This document shows, one piece after another, positions 1-12,594 of a stretch of DNA of 64,000 nucleotides (its first letter is position 1; every line of letters begins with the position of its first letter). Under the pieces are notes generated by a model. It ran no database searches and was not told the DNA's origin. It saw nothing but the letters and a program-made list of their open reading frames with translations. Source of the DNA: Gorsachius magnificus (Eukaryota > Chordata > Aves > Pelecaniformes > Ardeidae); the NCBI GenBank assembly GCA_034008185.1, contig CM067084.1, forward strand, positions 19,806,885 to 19,870,884, in the 5' to 3' direction. The position numbers and the translations under genes are program-made.

Positions 1-2490
1 TAGAAAGCAGAAAATATCTATTTTTTCTGTCACTACAAAAAATTAAGTCTATCTTAAGAGCTCAGATATTGAAAGGAAAACACAAAGTACTAACACATAG
101 TTTTCCTTAAAAACTGAGAATGTGAGAGGCTTTATTTAATCTTTAATGCCCTGCTGGCATTGCAGTCTCTGTTTTGAATTGTCTTGCATATAACTTCCTA
201 AAACAATACAAGTAAAAAAAAAATGTCTTCATAAATTGCTCTTTATTAGGGCATTTTCATTTTAGATTCCACTGCAGTTTACTAAGATTTGAATGTACAT
301 GTGAACTTATGTGTATAGGTAGTCTTGCTGTCAACATGTTTTCAGGATCAACCCTTTTATCCTAAAGCAACAGCTTGAGAAAACAGATTCCTAAAAACAT
401 GAATGTATTTTCACTTCATTTATTTACAATATGTACACTGAGTAAGCTTTATGAATGCAAGAAATTCATCTGTCCAAACAAGATTTGCAAGCCTCCTCTC
501 TTTTTCTATAATTGCTGGAGATACTATAAGGATAATTTGAGACTGTAGGGCTTGGGAATTTTGTTTTTAATATAGCCATCTTCACTGAACATTAGAAGGG
601 TGGGGCTTATGCAATCTAAATGGATTATATCTAATTCACAACTGATTGCAATTCATGTTTGTCACATTTACTGTTCGTATATGGCAGTCACAAGGACGAG
701 ATGAATGGCAACTGTCTGGTGAAACAGTGCTGTTACCTTATCTGTTCTCTCAAAATTCCATCTCCCTCCTTCCCTCACCATATGATTTGCCTTTTTAATT
801 CTTTTCACCTTTCTGTTTGGTCAGTGGTGATCTAAGTAAGTCTTCAGAAGCACCCACTTATTCCAGCTGCCCTTTCAAGTCATAAAAGTATCTTTCTGTC
901 ACAAAATAAATAAGCATATGGTGGAACTTATTGTTTCAGACAGCCTTGGCTTCCAGAGGGTCAGTAGAATTAGAATTATAATAATATAAATGAATGTTTT
1001 TATGAAAAAAGGTAAAGCTTTATAAAACAAAAGCATTTGGAGGGAATATTAATCCTCATGCCTCAGGCCATAAAGACACCTCTAGCTGATGGGTTGCAGG
1101 AAGAAACTTTTTCCTCAGGGCAGATTTTATAATTGCTTACCACATGTCTTCTTCCAGCCTTCTGTAAAATATGTTACAGCGCTGAGAGTCACTGCTAAAA
1201 ACAGAATAGTAGAGTAGATGGAGGACTGGTTTGTTCTCGCATGGCATTTCTTCTATTTCTCCCACATCACTTTAATGCTGCTTTCATTTAGTGCTACTGG
1301 TCCCAGATTTTCCTAAACAGATTCTAAGGTGACCCTTTTCTCAGCGATCTTTTTTCCATTTTATATTTTGCTGTATAGTTTATGCAGACTAAGTTAACTT
1401 CAGCTAACTTGTTTGCAGTACTTACAGCCTCGGGTATGTCCTTCACTTTACAGCCTCATTCACACGTTCTCTCTTCCAGCTACTGAGTTCCGCTGTGTTG
1501 TGTCTGTCTTCTGTCCTTTCTGGTTTGGTTTCCATCTTTCTTATGGCTTTTCAAGTCTTACTGCAAGCTTTTCTCCTCCCTGAACAAGAATAGTTTGCAT
1601 ACTAGCACTGTTTTACAAAAAAAACCCCTCAGAATATACATTTCTGACATTGGTAGAGGATGCTGGTTTTCTTTCTAGGAGCTGTATTTTGATCATACTG
1701 TTATTTTTGTAGTGATAAACTCTTTTAATCTATACCAGATTGGTAACAAATGAATTTTAGCTAATACAGATAAAGTCTATTAACATTCAAATCACCAGAT
1801 TTAAACACGTGAGCTAGTTAAACCAAAAACTATAAGGAAACATAGCTTCTCAAGAGTTCTGTGCCAAGAGATGTGTGATCTGAAGGGAGAAAAATCAGGA
1901 TAGTGCAGCCAAAATAAATCAAATATACTTACAGGCTGAACTGGATGGCTTTGTTCTGATAACCAGAAGGCCTTCTAGTCCTATGAATTGATATTCTGGT
2001 ATACAAAATTGAATTTGTCTGTAGAAAATATAGCAGTGAACAATGTAAATTGACCCACATAAAAATAAATGAAATAATTTTTTGGTTACTGATATTAGTT
2101 TTACATGCATTTTTTTCATCCAGGTGTGAATCAACTATTTACGTGTCACAACATATGCAGCTTAAATGAGTAGGAGGTTTCCCAGAACAGATGCAGATAA
2201 GCTTGGTTATTCATTATACAAGAAAACAAACAGCTTGCTGAAGTATATGATTTAAGAAGATAAAACTGACAGACTTTAAGCCTTGTATGAACTCTACAAG
2301 TGTGATTTACTGTACTTTCTAACCAGTTACAGCTTTTAGCTTTCCTAAGTAAAAAATTTGTTCCGGCATTTGCTTTAAGATACCATTTCAAGTAATGGCT
2401 TTCAGTATTTGTGTGATAGGTATGGCCCAGTCAGGTGATGGCAAAACATAATGTGCTATGATAAAAATACTTTTTTCTTTCCACTGCTAT
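1..2490. other. Non-coding A+T-rich stretch, nothing recognised
   Basis: No repeat family, RNA gene or convincing coding frame is visible. The only open frames are short minus-strand ones near 1.9-2.4 kb, with compositions expected of A+T-rich DNA. Short A runs occur, for example around 213-222 and 1616-1624. Confidence 0.6.
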
Positions 2491-2820
2491 TTAATCTGCA
2501 GGTGAGTCCTGAATTTCAGCCAGATCTTTACCGGGCTTCTTCGTGTTTTGTATGATGTTCAAATCTGGACACTGTTCTGCAGGTTTACTTGCCTTGGTTA
2601 CGAGCTTTCCTTTAAACATTACACATACAGAATTTATTACAGCAGTGTCCTCCCATACTTTATTCTGCCTATGATTTACTGCAACTAAATGCACACAGAA
2701 CTGAGCAAAAGTGATGACGTTTACTGTCTTTCTGTGATAGTATTCAGTTTGGAGGCTGCAGTGAATAGTAAACCCCCCATACTTACAAGACCACCAAGCA
2801 CAAAAGAACCACACTGAGGA
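2491..2820 (-). pseudogene. Decayed Tc1/mariner-like transposase remnant (C-terminal catalytic part)
   Basis: The minus-strand frame 2491-2814 (107 codons) contains CPDLNIIQN, encoded by 2545-2571. This closely resembles the SPDLNPIEN block around the last catalytic acidic residue of Tc1/mariner transposases. About 23 residues upstream is WEDTA, at the spacing where the family has its PKHTA block, and a PAEQ just before CPDLN matches the usual WPAQ/WPSQ. These paired, correctly spaced blocks are the evidence. The catalytic glutamate position reads Q, and the aspartate expected before the PKHTA-like block reads N, so the enzyme would be dead. An earlier part of the transposase may continue towards 2900 in another frame, implying frameshifts, but I cannot follow it. 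No terminal inverted repeats are seen. The assignment comes from motif reading, so a chance match is possible. Confidence 0.5.
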
Positions 2821-2824
2821 TACC

Positions 2825-3475
2825 AGTAATAAAGTAGTTTAAAGATAAATTGAGTGAGAACATTGGACTTACATTTGAAAATGAATCCTCTATTCATCTC
2901 TAGCATTCACATTTCTATTCTTTTTATTCAAAGAAATGGGAGATTATGATTAAATGTTAAAGGACTCTGATCAGAGGCTCAGGGAGGATAAGTATTCCTG
3001 TAGTTCAGAAACTTAGCCAGATATTCTTTGCACTTAAGTAAAATATGGCTGTATGAAAAATCGCTTTTTGTGCAGCAGTTTAAAAAAAAAATAATTTCAG
3101 ATTGCATCAAGATTACTAATTTTTTAATCTTTCCCTGAAATTTTTGTTTAGTTTCTAACTCACTTGTAGGCAAAGCAATGGAAAAGGCTGCAAAGATTCA
3201 CAAGGTTCCTGGAAGGAGAACGGCTGTCACAGGACCTCAAGAGTTATATCAGTCATGTAGAGGGAAATTATCTGAGTTCAGGCCTTCTCAAATACAGGGC
3301 ACTCAGATGTTCTCAGGCTCTTCTTACGACATTATACTGATAATTGAAACGTCCCTAGAATCCACATGTCTTCATGAATGTACTAATCGTGAAATCAGAC
3401 ATGAGCCTCAGTGAAGTTTCTGTACTGTGGGCAGCACTGGGCAGTCTCAGGAAACTCTTCCACATTTCTCAGGTT
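2825..3475. other. Non-coding spacer, nothing recognised
   Basis: A+T-rich sequence between the transposase remnant and the first CR1. A 78-codon plus-strand frame (3178-3414) resembles no known family and is probably chance. Confidence 0.5.
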
Positions 3476-3985
3476 CACAGAATCACACAGAATGGCAGGG
3501 GTTGGAAGGGACCTTGGGAGGTCATCTAGTCCAACCCCCCTGCTAAAGCAGGGTCACCCAGAGCAGGTTACACAGGACTTCATCCAGGCGGGCTTTGAAT
3601 ATCTCCAGAGAAGGAGACTCCACAACCCCCCTGGGCAGCCTGTTCCAGTGCTCCGTCATCCTCAAAGTAAAGAAGTTCTTCCTCATATTCAACTGAAACC
3701 TCTTATGTTTCAGTTTGTGCCCATTGCCCCTTGTCCTGTCACTGGGCACCACTGAGAAGAGTCTGGCTCTGCCCTCGTGACATCTACCCTTGAGATATTT
3801 GTACATGTTGATGAGGTCCCCTCTCAGTCTTCTCTTCTTCAGGCTAAACCAGCCCAACTCTCTCAGCCTTTCCTCACAAGGGAGATGCTCCAATCCCCTC
3901 ATCATCTTTGTTGCCCTCCTCTGAACTCTCTCTAGGAGTTCCTCATCTTTCTTGAGCTCACTCACTCCCAGGTGGGCACCCTGAT
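3476..3985 (-). mobile_element. CR1 LINE, 5'-truncated, RT C-terminus and 3' UTR
   Basis: The element lies on the minus strand with its 3' end at the left. Its terminal repeats are CACAGAAT (3476-3483) and CACACAGAAT (3484-3493), followed by the typical GGTTGGAAGGGACCT and TCTAGTCCAACCCCCCTGC segments of the CR1 3' UTR. A minus-strand frame (3543-4052) reads the C-terminal RT region through the signature [19 protein letters not shown], then [19 protein letters not shown] and [24 protein letters not shown]. The sequence leaves the CR1 pattern at about 3970-3990, so the catalytic palm of the RT is missing. This is the usual outcome of incomplete target-primed reverse transcription. Substitutions such as [11 protein letters not shown] suggest moderate age. 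The open frame runs through the 5' junction into unrelated DNA, so its first 25 or so residues are not CR1. Confidence 0.95.
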
Positions 3986-3989
3986 GAAT

Positions 3990-5110
3990 ATTGTTAGTGA
4001 GAGCTGGGACCCAGTTGCCCAGTGCTGCTGAGCTCGCACCTCTCAGCAGCACTTACAGCCCAAGCTCAGCTCCACACCAGCCTTGCTCATGGGTCCTTCC
4101 CTCTTGCCTCAGCAGAAAGAGAGCAGACCAGAAATACCCTATCTCACCCTTCATCTCAATGCAAACCTGCACAGAAAATGGAACAGATGTCCCCTCAAAA
4201 TCTGTTCCAGATTTTTTCATTTGCTTTCTTCCATGCGCAACCCCTCTGTGAGTTGAGACCTTCTTCGACATGTGTGTATTTGACAATTATTTGAAACCTT
4301 TCTCCTGTGTGGATAATGGTGTTTGTCCCAGTCCTCTCCGATTCCCTCCACGCAAAATTTTCCACCCACTTTCTTTGTGAGCTGTTTTGTCAAATTCTGA
4401 TTCAGCTTAGTCTCACCCCTGTCAGCCATACTGTGGAATTTGAGGAGACATTTCATGGGTTTGGAACTGAAACCCAAGAGACAGAAGGAAATAAACCTTC
4501 CCTAATATTTCTTTTATTCATCTACTTTAATTGTTATATATAATTTGATAACCAAAAATTAACTGTGCCCCAAGTTAAATGTAATTCTTCCAATGGCTCC
4601 TTTTACTGAATATTATCAACATTTCTGTTGTAACTCTGCCTTTTGCATGAATAGTCTGAATGCTTGAGCAATTTACTATATGTTGCTTTCCTATAGTTCA
4701 CAGCTAGGGAAATTAATTTCATTTTGTCCAGACTCAAAGCAAATGTTTGACTAAATGCAATTAGTTTACTGATACATGAACAAACCCAGGACAGCATTTA
4801 ATTACATTTACAGAAATTTAATCTAATGCATCAGGTTGATTTTTTTTTTCCTAGTATTTAATGGGCCTTGCCAGGATCAGTATAAGTAAATCACCCAAAA
4901 TACTAAAGCAACTTCTTTTACACTTCTCTTCAAAAAAGCAACTGGTATAGCTAATCGATAGCTATATACTGTTTGTACAATCATATGAAGGAAACCTTTC
5001 TTTTTTTTCTTTACCTATTTTCTAGAATATCATCAAGACTGGCTGCTGTGTAACAACAATGTGCTTGTGGAAAATAGCTGTATAATGGGCACATTAAGGC
5101 AATATTTGCC
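3990..5110. other. Non-coding stretch, nothing recognised
   Basis: Several overlapping open frames of 77-90 codons occur on both strands near 3990-4543, where the sequence is locally less A+T-rich. None resembles a known family. No repeat is recognised. Confidence 0.45.
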
Positions 5111-5112
5111 AC

Positions 5113-5180
5113 ACTGACTAAGTCAGTGTTCTGTCTCCAGCAGTGGCCAGTACTGAAGGTAGCAAAAGAAGAAACAAGAA
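5113..5180. repeat. Possible fragment of an old sauropsid CR1-type 3' region
   Basis: The stretch with TGTTCTGTCTCCAGCAGTGG followed by CCAGTACTGAAGG resembles a segment (TCCTGTCTCTGACAGTGGCCAGTACC-like) that I associate with old interspersed repeats of turtles and birds. The match is short and from memory, so the family name is tentative. Confidence 0.35.
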
Positions 5181-7258
5181 TTATGATAGCAGATAAGCAC
5201 GTGATAACTTATTCAGAGAATATTTCTTTGAAAATATTTTACTCACTGTCTTGAACCACAAGGAATTATTTCCAGTCTATCTACCAACTGTGCCTAACCT
5301 TACCACACAAACACATGTATTTAGTCTCTTCTCCCAAAGTAAGACTGTTGTTTTACTCATATCACATGGCAATAAATTCATAATTCTATTATTTTATTGA
5401 AAAAACAGATTTGTTTCTGGAGCTATGTATAAAGGGAGGATCTTTTTGTTCCTGTGCAATTGACCAAATTTGTTGCCAAATTTATATGGTCTGTAGCATT
5501 CCCTGTTAACAAACCATGGCCATCCTATGCTCTTGCACTGGTCTCACATAGCCAACTTTTTTTGAGCACTTTTGATGTTTCTGATTATTTTTCTTCCATT
5601 TTAGACCTGTGCCTCTTTATAATAGCTTCTCAGGCTATAATCTTTAAAATGTACTGGTTTGGCTCAAGCCACTTTTTGAACTCCGCCATGAAGTACATTT
5701 TTAATGTTAGAATTTCTTTTTATCTTTCTGCTCTGACTTCATGACCTTATTTAAGTAGGAAAAAACCCCAGTCCAATCAAACTTTTCAACCCACCAAATT
5801 TCTAGGATTTGAAAATAAAGATCAATGAATCTGCGTGCTGAAAGATAATAATAGGTAAATGATAGATAAATTCTTTTCATAGATAGTAGTGAACCTCAGA
5901 AGGTGGAGAGGTAAAATGTAATCTTTGTAAAAAAAACCTTTCATCCAACATGATCAATTTCTCTTCTCTGGATTTATTGCTGTAAGATAAGTAGTTGGAC
6001 AAACCAATTTTTAATTTGAAAAGTATTTCCCTCAACAGATTTTTCTATGTTGACATATAACATTTTCATAATAATCTTTCATTATGGTAAACAAAAACTC
6101 AAGACACTGATCTTGAGGTTCAGGCTTATTTTTTATCTCTATAATGAATCGCTGTAACAATCACAACCAGAAATTTAATCTGTTGCAGATTTAGTAAAAT
6201 ATTTTGCTTTAAGATGCAAATGCAACTCAAACATTTTTATCATAGACTTTTTGGAATTTAATTTTTTTCTTTTATCAGGTTTCAAAATATTGCTTAGAAA
6301 GACTTTATGTTCCTTCAATCAGGATACATTACAAGTCTTTCATTTTTACAATATTAATTGCAAAATCTTACAAAAGCAAACAAGCGTTACCTAGACTTCA
6401 ATCTTATTTACATCATGTTAATGGAAATAGTACCAAGGCTGTGTAAGACACTTGTTAGAAATTTCTCTTTACTTGAAGGAAAAAGTTGAATGTCACGTTT
6501 CCAGTACTCAGCACTTTGGCTTTCACTCAGAGGCACGCTGCCTATGCTGTCACACGAATCACATAACCTCACAACTTACTAAACTCCTACTTGGTCTTGA
6601 TAGCAATCTATTGTATTTTAGAAGTAAAATAAATTCAGATCCCATTTCTGTTTTCTAAACTATTTCATCTAGCAAAAAAAGATGACTGATTACAAGAAGG
6701 AATGATTCACAATGTGGTGAACTGCTACAAATCATATGGCTTAGAGGTTTTTTTGATTTTGTAGGGTTTTTTTGTCCTGGACTTTCCTCTGGATCAGGTA
6801 CCATTTTCTTCTCTCTAAGGCAATGTAAATCCAGCAAAATTCCTATCATTAGTTCTGGCTAAACTGACCAATATGTGAATGTGGTTTTAGCTGATTTAGA
6901 TCAAATTTGTGCATATAGACCATCCAGTATTATTAACAACAAGCAAAATATTACCTACCTGAGAAACATTTTTACAACAACTTGGATACTTCTGTTTTGC
7001 TATTCAAAAGCTATTCTGGATCTCTTCTTGCCTTCAAATTATTACAAGGCACTTTCACATTCTCAGTTAAGTTTTGTTCTGCAAACAGTTAGAAGAAGTA
7101 AAGGGCAAGAGTTGATCTTTTGAAAGATTTGTGAAATGAGCAAGCAGGTGACTGAGGGAAGAAAATGGATAAAATAATCTGAAAGGGTCCTGGGTAAGAA
7201 AAAGGAAAAAGAAAAAAAAAATGAGGAGCTTGAATGCTTGAATTGTAGGATATTTGGT
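5181..7258. other. Non-coding A+T-rich stretch
   Basis: Nothing recognised except G/T-rich homopolymer runs near 6746-6775. Frames here are short and low in complexity. Confidence 0.5.
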
Positions 7259-7263
7259 ACAGA

Positions 7264-7340
7264 TACACACACACACATCCATACAATACATATGTCACAC
7301 ATATACCCATCACATATACACAGGCACAAATATACACAGA
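7264..7340. repeat. Degenerate CA/CATA microsatellite
   Basis: Alternating CA with interspersed AT steps (ACACACACACACATCC, then ATATGTCACACATATACCC and so on). The overlapping frames rich in His/Thr on plus and Cys/Val on minus are products of this repeat and are not genes. Confidence 0.85.
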
Positions 7341-7344
7341 CGTT

Positions 7345-9715
7345 GCCGGAGAATTACAGAAAGAATATGCAGCTTGATGGGTATTTTGTCTTTGCCATTT
7401 TCAGATGTCTTTATTGTTGTCTCAATTGCAGTAATGTTACTATACTCTGCCTTATATCACATTCCTTTAATTGGGAATTCTAAACACTTTAGAAAAAGTG
7501 TTCATTTTATTCAATTTATTCAATTACATTTTATTTACATAGGAGAAAAAGGGAGATGAGGTTTTATAGCTCCTTTAACACCGTGCTATTTCCTGACGAA
7601 AAAGAATCTCAGTCCAAAACTGTCATCAGTTTCATTTACAAGTAAAATCACAAAAGAAATACTATAACAATACCACATTCTTTGCTGGTTGTTTTGGAGT
7701 ACAAAGATCAAAGGAATGTTGGCACAACAGCAGCTACACCAGCTGCGGATCTAAGTATCCTCAAAAGACCACAAGAGAAAAAAAACCCAAAAGCTCTAAT
7801 GTAAAATAAAAGCCCTGAGATGAGTTAACGCTAAGTTATGTAAGTTCTGGTAGCTGCATGGATACTAGCTGTCACGTAACGATGAGTCCAAAGCAGCTCT
7901 ATAGAATACACTGAAATTACATGTTAATTGCCTAAACCCGGCCTTAATCAGAAATATTCATCAGTTGTGGCTAACGGTGCGCCTCTAGGCTGGTCACCAC
8001 AGTAGGTAACTCTGTGAAATTTTTATCCATGAACCCAAGCTGAACACAAAGAACAGTGCTGATGAAACAGGTAAGCAACACGGAGGTTTGCAAAGAGGTT
8101 GCAGTAGTTGCCAAGGAGGCTGCACTGCCCTCAGCGAGGGGCACGGCAGAGAGGGAAGACGGAGCCGCTCCCTGCCAAACCAGCACCATCCAGCCCATCG
8201 CCAAGTATGTGTGGAGGAGGCAGAACCCTCACCAGGTGAAAAAGTTACAGAAATTAATCTTTTACGTGGGCACAGAGAATGGCATGTGGGTAAACACATT
8301 CTTTTCTTTTGGAAACAGAGAGGAAAAAGTCATTTTTTAGTTGAAAAATACAAAGTTTCAATGGTAGACTACTTGCCTTCATAGAAAGCTCGCTTAGAAG
8401 GTCTTACAACTGGCTTCAGCCTAAATACCACACAGACAGAAACTCTTCGACACAAATTAACTTAGAAGAATTAAAATAATGATGACTGGGATCTCTGCCC
8501 TTTTACCTGCTTAAGTGCAGGGCCTCATCCTGAATTCTCTTGTATGGAAGTGTATGAAAACCTGTATGGAAGAGTGATTAACTTCAGTGAAATTACTTTT
8601 CATTAACCCTTTTTGACATTAGAAAATAAAACACTTTAATGAATTGATACTGAAATTAAAGTTAATTGATACCTAGAAGAGATTATATCTCCTTGAAAAA
8701 GGTTTTTCCAACAGACACCTTTTATTCGAGTTGTCAGATCTTTCTTCAGACTGTGTGAATATGAAAGCAGTTTTTACAAGGAGTTGCTAAACAACTTTTT
8801 TTATGTGACCATAGCAACATCCCATGACAAAAGCACATTTCCCTGGAAAACAGAATTAATTTGATCCATGTTACTGATGCTAAATAGCAGTTGTTCAGAT
8901 AAACAGTCTTATTCAAGTCAAAGAGATTACTTTTGTGAGAACCTAACTTTGGTAAATATATACTTCTAAGTTTTATATGGCTTATATGAGAAGCACCATC
9001 TTAAATTCAAACCCTCTTAAATGAAACAGGATTTTATGGTCAGGAAATGGAAAAAACAGCAGCATGAAAGGTAATGAAAATTACACAGAGCTAATGCAGT
9101 GAATCTTGAGCCTTTAATGCCAATTAGTTGAAATAACTTCAGAGGAAAACTGGTTCCCTCTTGTTGGGATGTAACAAATTCATGAATGAACGTCTCAAGT
9201 TTACAAGTAAGCTCAGTGTGATTGTATGTTATTTAATTATGTCAATTAATAGGCAATGCTAATCAATGCACTGAAATATAAGTGAAATATAGAACTCAGA
9301 TTGGAAAGCCATTTTTCAAAGTCCCAAACTGCACTGCTAAATCACAAATTTATTCGCAGCTAAGGAGTGCAGTCTTCAAACCAATATATCGAACTACTGA
9401 TGTTTATTTATGTGTGACATCAATGTGATTTAGACACCTAAATCCTACAGCTACTCTGAACACACCAGCCCGAATTACAAGCTTTTGGAGCACGATAAGC
9501 CCTGAAGTAATGTAATGTGGCCACATAGACAATATCTAAAATTTTACTGTATATAAGGCATGCCATACATCCGAGCAGAAAGAGAAACAGACCAGCCACT
9601 TGTAAATAATAGCACCCAGACGTGGTACACGGTGCTCAAGATAGTATTTTAGGAATAAAACACTGAAAATAGCTTCCATTGCCATCATGCTGAACCCCTT
9701 GTTACCTGAGACAAT
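7345..9715. other. Non-coding stretch with one GC-richer patch
   Basis: A locally GC-richer patch at about 8050-8240 carries overlapping frames of 77-101 codons on both strands. No domain, signal peptide or known family is visible in them. The remainder is A+T-rich, with no recognised repeat. Confidence 0.45.
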
Positions 9716-9724
9716 CTATACTGT

Positions 9725-10145
9725 GCAGTCCAGCCCCTTTCGTAGGCGCTCTCTCATCAAATTGGTTTGACAGCAGAGCCGAAGCAGACCTAAAGAAAGG
9801 CTGCCTCAGACACTCCTCCTTCTTATGGCTCCCAGCTCCCCAACATTTTAACGTTTCCTTAATTTGGTTTCATTGCCCTTGAGCCTTTGTCCTGTGTGCA
9901 TTTACTCTTTGGCCAGCATGGTTTCTCCATGGCATTTGACCGCGTTGTTTCTCCTTTTGATAAATTTCTACCAAGCAACTATACAACCTATGAGTTAGAT
10001 TAGATAGAAAGAGATGGGCTCTTTCAGCACTCTGGTGAAATGAGCTCCCTACATGTCTGATTACTGCAGCAGCCTTTCGCTAGGCTTCCTCTAGGTGACT
10101 AAAACTGAACAAATTATTCAGGTCAAGAGCATAACACTGACTTGT
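9725..10145 (-). mobile_element. Probable ancient, heavily decayed CR1-type LINE fragment
   Basis: Two separated segments fit the order of a minus-strand CR1-type RT 3' region. One is around 9865-9900 (TTTCATTGCCCTTGAGCCTTTGTCCTGTG, resembling the 'ccattgcctcttgtcctgt' segment). The other is around 10085-10125 (CTCTAGGTGACTAAAACTGAACAAATTATTCAGG, resembling the 'ccaaaactgaacacagtattcaggt' segment). They lie in the correct order and roughly the spacing seen in the 28.8 kb CR1. No frame survives and no terminal repeat is seen, so this stays a probable call. Confidence 0.45.
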
Positions 10146-10556
10146 TTTTGTAATGATTTCAGTATTTCAGTAGTTGAGTGAAGCATTTTCTTTCTATTTC
10201 CACAAATTCTTGAAATTTATCGCATTAAAAAAGGCAAAGCAAACTGTAGCAGCAGCACTTGTGGCAGAAACATGGCAATAAGCAGAAAAAATTAAAATCC
10301 CAGATTGCAAGTATACCTTTGTCAAGGTGGTTTTCTCTAATTTTGGTTGGAATTTCACAGAGCGAAAGAGAGCGTTAACATAACTCGCATGTCACCATAG
10401 ACATGTGGCCACATACACGAGCCATGTGCCACATAGACCAGCCTGCCCCAAAGAGTGCCCAGTTCCCTATACCACCTCATCTGCCAAGTTCTGCTGCTCG
10501 TATGAGTTGTTCAATGGTAACAGCCCCAGAGCTGCTTCAACCTCTCATGATATCAC

Positions 10557-10655
10557 AAAAAAAAAAAAAAAAAAAACAACCACAAACCAAAACCAACAAA
10601 AAACCACCCAAAAAACCACAACAAAAACCAACACCAAACAAACAAACAAAAACAT
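10557..10655. repeat. A-tract plus A/C-rich low-complexity block
   Basis: A run of A followed by irregular CAA, CCA and AAAC units. The two overlapping Lys/Thr/Pro/Gln-rich frames here are low-complexity artefacts. Confidence 0.9.
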
Positions 10656-10659
10656 CGCA

Positions 10660-12510
10660 CCAGTGCAAAACATTTCCATTCGTGGCCGATGCCTAAACCA
10701 ATGCATTAAAAGTCTCTCCCAGACTTGTAGAAAACACTAGAAGCTTTGCACAGAATAGAGCTACAGACCCTAAAACATCTGACTGAAGCAAAGCAAGTTA
10801 CCATACTGTGTGTCATTATAAATTAGAGCCAAAACAGGCTTGTTCTTTAATTTTTGCCTAAGTTATTGGTGCACAGGGACAGATGGAGTCCTACTGGTTT
10901 TGGAGTAGAGAGTGGTGTGACCACTGACACCACAGAAAAATAAAAATTATTGAGATACCAATGTAATATTTTTTCCTGTATCTACCGAGTCCTTTATGTT
11001 TGCATGAACTAGTTGACTGACTTGGACAATTTTCTACCAATAAAGTTAATCAAAGCAAGGTTGACTCTATGCAGCTGAGCATCCCAAGCAGTTAAAATGA
11101 AAAATTATCATTTCCATTTAGTTGTGACGCATGGAAATTATGACAATATCTGACAATCTAATGCAGAACTTCCTCTCAAATCACTGCAACAAAAAAAAAA
11201 AAAAAAAAAAAAAAAAAGATAGAAGCTGCTAAAATATGGTAACAGCTCCTTTTCACACCTCCAGAACACATTCACCAAATCAAGAATTGCTGCCACCCCC
11301 CCAAATCTGTATTACTTATTTTATGTATTCTATAATATTCTATTTGAAAATTAAATCATTTACTCCTTGGATGTCTTTTAATATAATCTGGATCTTTTAT
11401 TTAGTCGTATTATCAAGCGCCCATTCTGTGCCCTACTGTAAAACTCAAATGCATTGTCTCAGAATGGAAGTGGATATGCTGAGTACCACGCAAAACCCAC
11501 CAAAGTACTCGAGATTGGAAATGTTTGTCTCCCAGAACTGTCTCCAATAAGGCAATGAAAAGAAAAAGAATCCAGCTTCCTTTGTGGGATACCTTCATGT
11601 ATTTAAGACAGATTAATAATTTAAAAAAAACCTCCAAAATTTGTAATTGTGTCCAATTCAAAACAATTATTTAAGATAAAATAGCCTCATTTAATACTGT
11701 AGAGTAATCACAGAAAAGTTGGGTGTGTAAGTTATTAACAAACGTGCTTTTTTCACTGTTAATTTATTCTTTACCGCTTTTTTTTTTAGTATTATCTTTC
11801 TTTCCTGAGATATGACTCTCAATATGTTCAGATATGTAAAAAGGAATGAACCTACTCTAAACAAAAAGTTTTCTTAGTCAAAACATTGTTATTGTTATTT
11901 AATCTGGCAGAAATACACATAAAAATATATCTGAGAAAAAGTATGAACCATCACTGAGAAAGTTGCCAAGCAACCACTGTTTAATGCTAAGTAAGAATAA
12001 TGTTGCCTATCCAATTAGTGAGCCTATGTGAGAAAAATATCTATGTTAAATTGTAATATGCTATGACATACAAAATTCCAATACAAAATGCAATTTTATT
12101 TGTAAGTATCAGCAGATGAAGCTACAGAAATAACACCAAATGCACGGCATACTTACTGGAGGCATTGAAAAGAGAGATAATTTTGTTGCACGGTCTTTTC
12201 CAGAGATGAGCTAATGCAATCAATAGGAAATATTGTTGACCTTGCAGTGTCTGTAGCATTCAATAAATATCTAGTACAATCTACTAACAGTTTCTGAAAA
12301 TTAGTCTATAACAGCACTGTATTGTCTAGGAGAATGAACACATCTGATATACCCAGCAATATCACCGCTCCCAAATTTACAAAAGAGAATCCAAAGATAG
12401 CTAATTGAACAATTTCATGCCTGTAGTGTTGGTAAATTAGCACAGAAATAGTGCCAGTGTAATTAGTTTGTTTAAGGTCTTAAAAAAAAGGCATAGCAAT
12501 ATCAGTACGC
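10660..12510. other. Non-coding A+T-rich stretch with A-tract
   Basis: No gene or interspersed repeat recognised. It contains the 27-base A run listed separately. The 104-codon frame at 11236-11550 (+) and the 82-codon frame at 11413-11661 (-) overlap each other and resemble no known family. Confidence 0.5.
11191..11217 (+). repeat. Poly(A) run, 27 A
   Basis: Uninterrupted A27, the longest homopolymer in the window. No gene-like sequence or target duplication is seen beside it, so a processed-pseudogene tail is not supported. Confidence 0.95.
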
Positions 12511-12511
12511 T

Positions 12512-12539
12512 CTCTGGTGTTGCTACAGTAACACCAGAG
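12512..12539. repeat. Perfect short inverted repeat (hairpin)
   Basis: CTCTGGTGTT and AACACCAGAG form a 10-bp perfect stem. Two further inner pairs (one G-T) close on a TACA loop. The complementarity stops at a T-T mismatch immediately outside. Confidence 0.85.
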
Positions 12540-12576
12540 TTAAAGTAGTTTATTATTAATCACTCCTGTAAACACT

Positions 12577-12594
12577 CACACACACACACACACA
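12577..12594. repeat. (CA)9 microsatellite
   Basis: Nine uninterrupted CA units. Confidence 0.95.

Noticed and set aside
7063..7559. Stack of overlapping frames on both strands around 7.1-7.5 kb
   Set aside because: They are produced by the CA/CATA microsatellite and neighbouring low-complexity sequence.
10403..10740. Lys/Thr/Gln-rich open frames of 97 and 111 codons
   Set aside because: They are translations of an A/C low-complexity block.
11191..11217. A27 run as the tail of a processed pseudogene
   Set aside because: No gene-like sequence precedes it and no target duplication flanks it.
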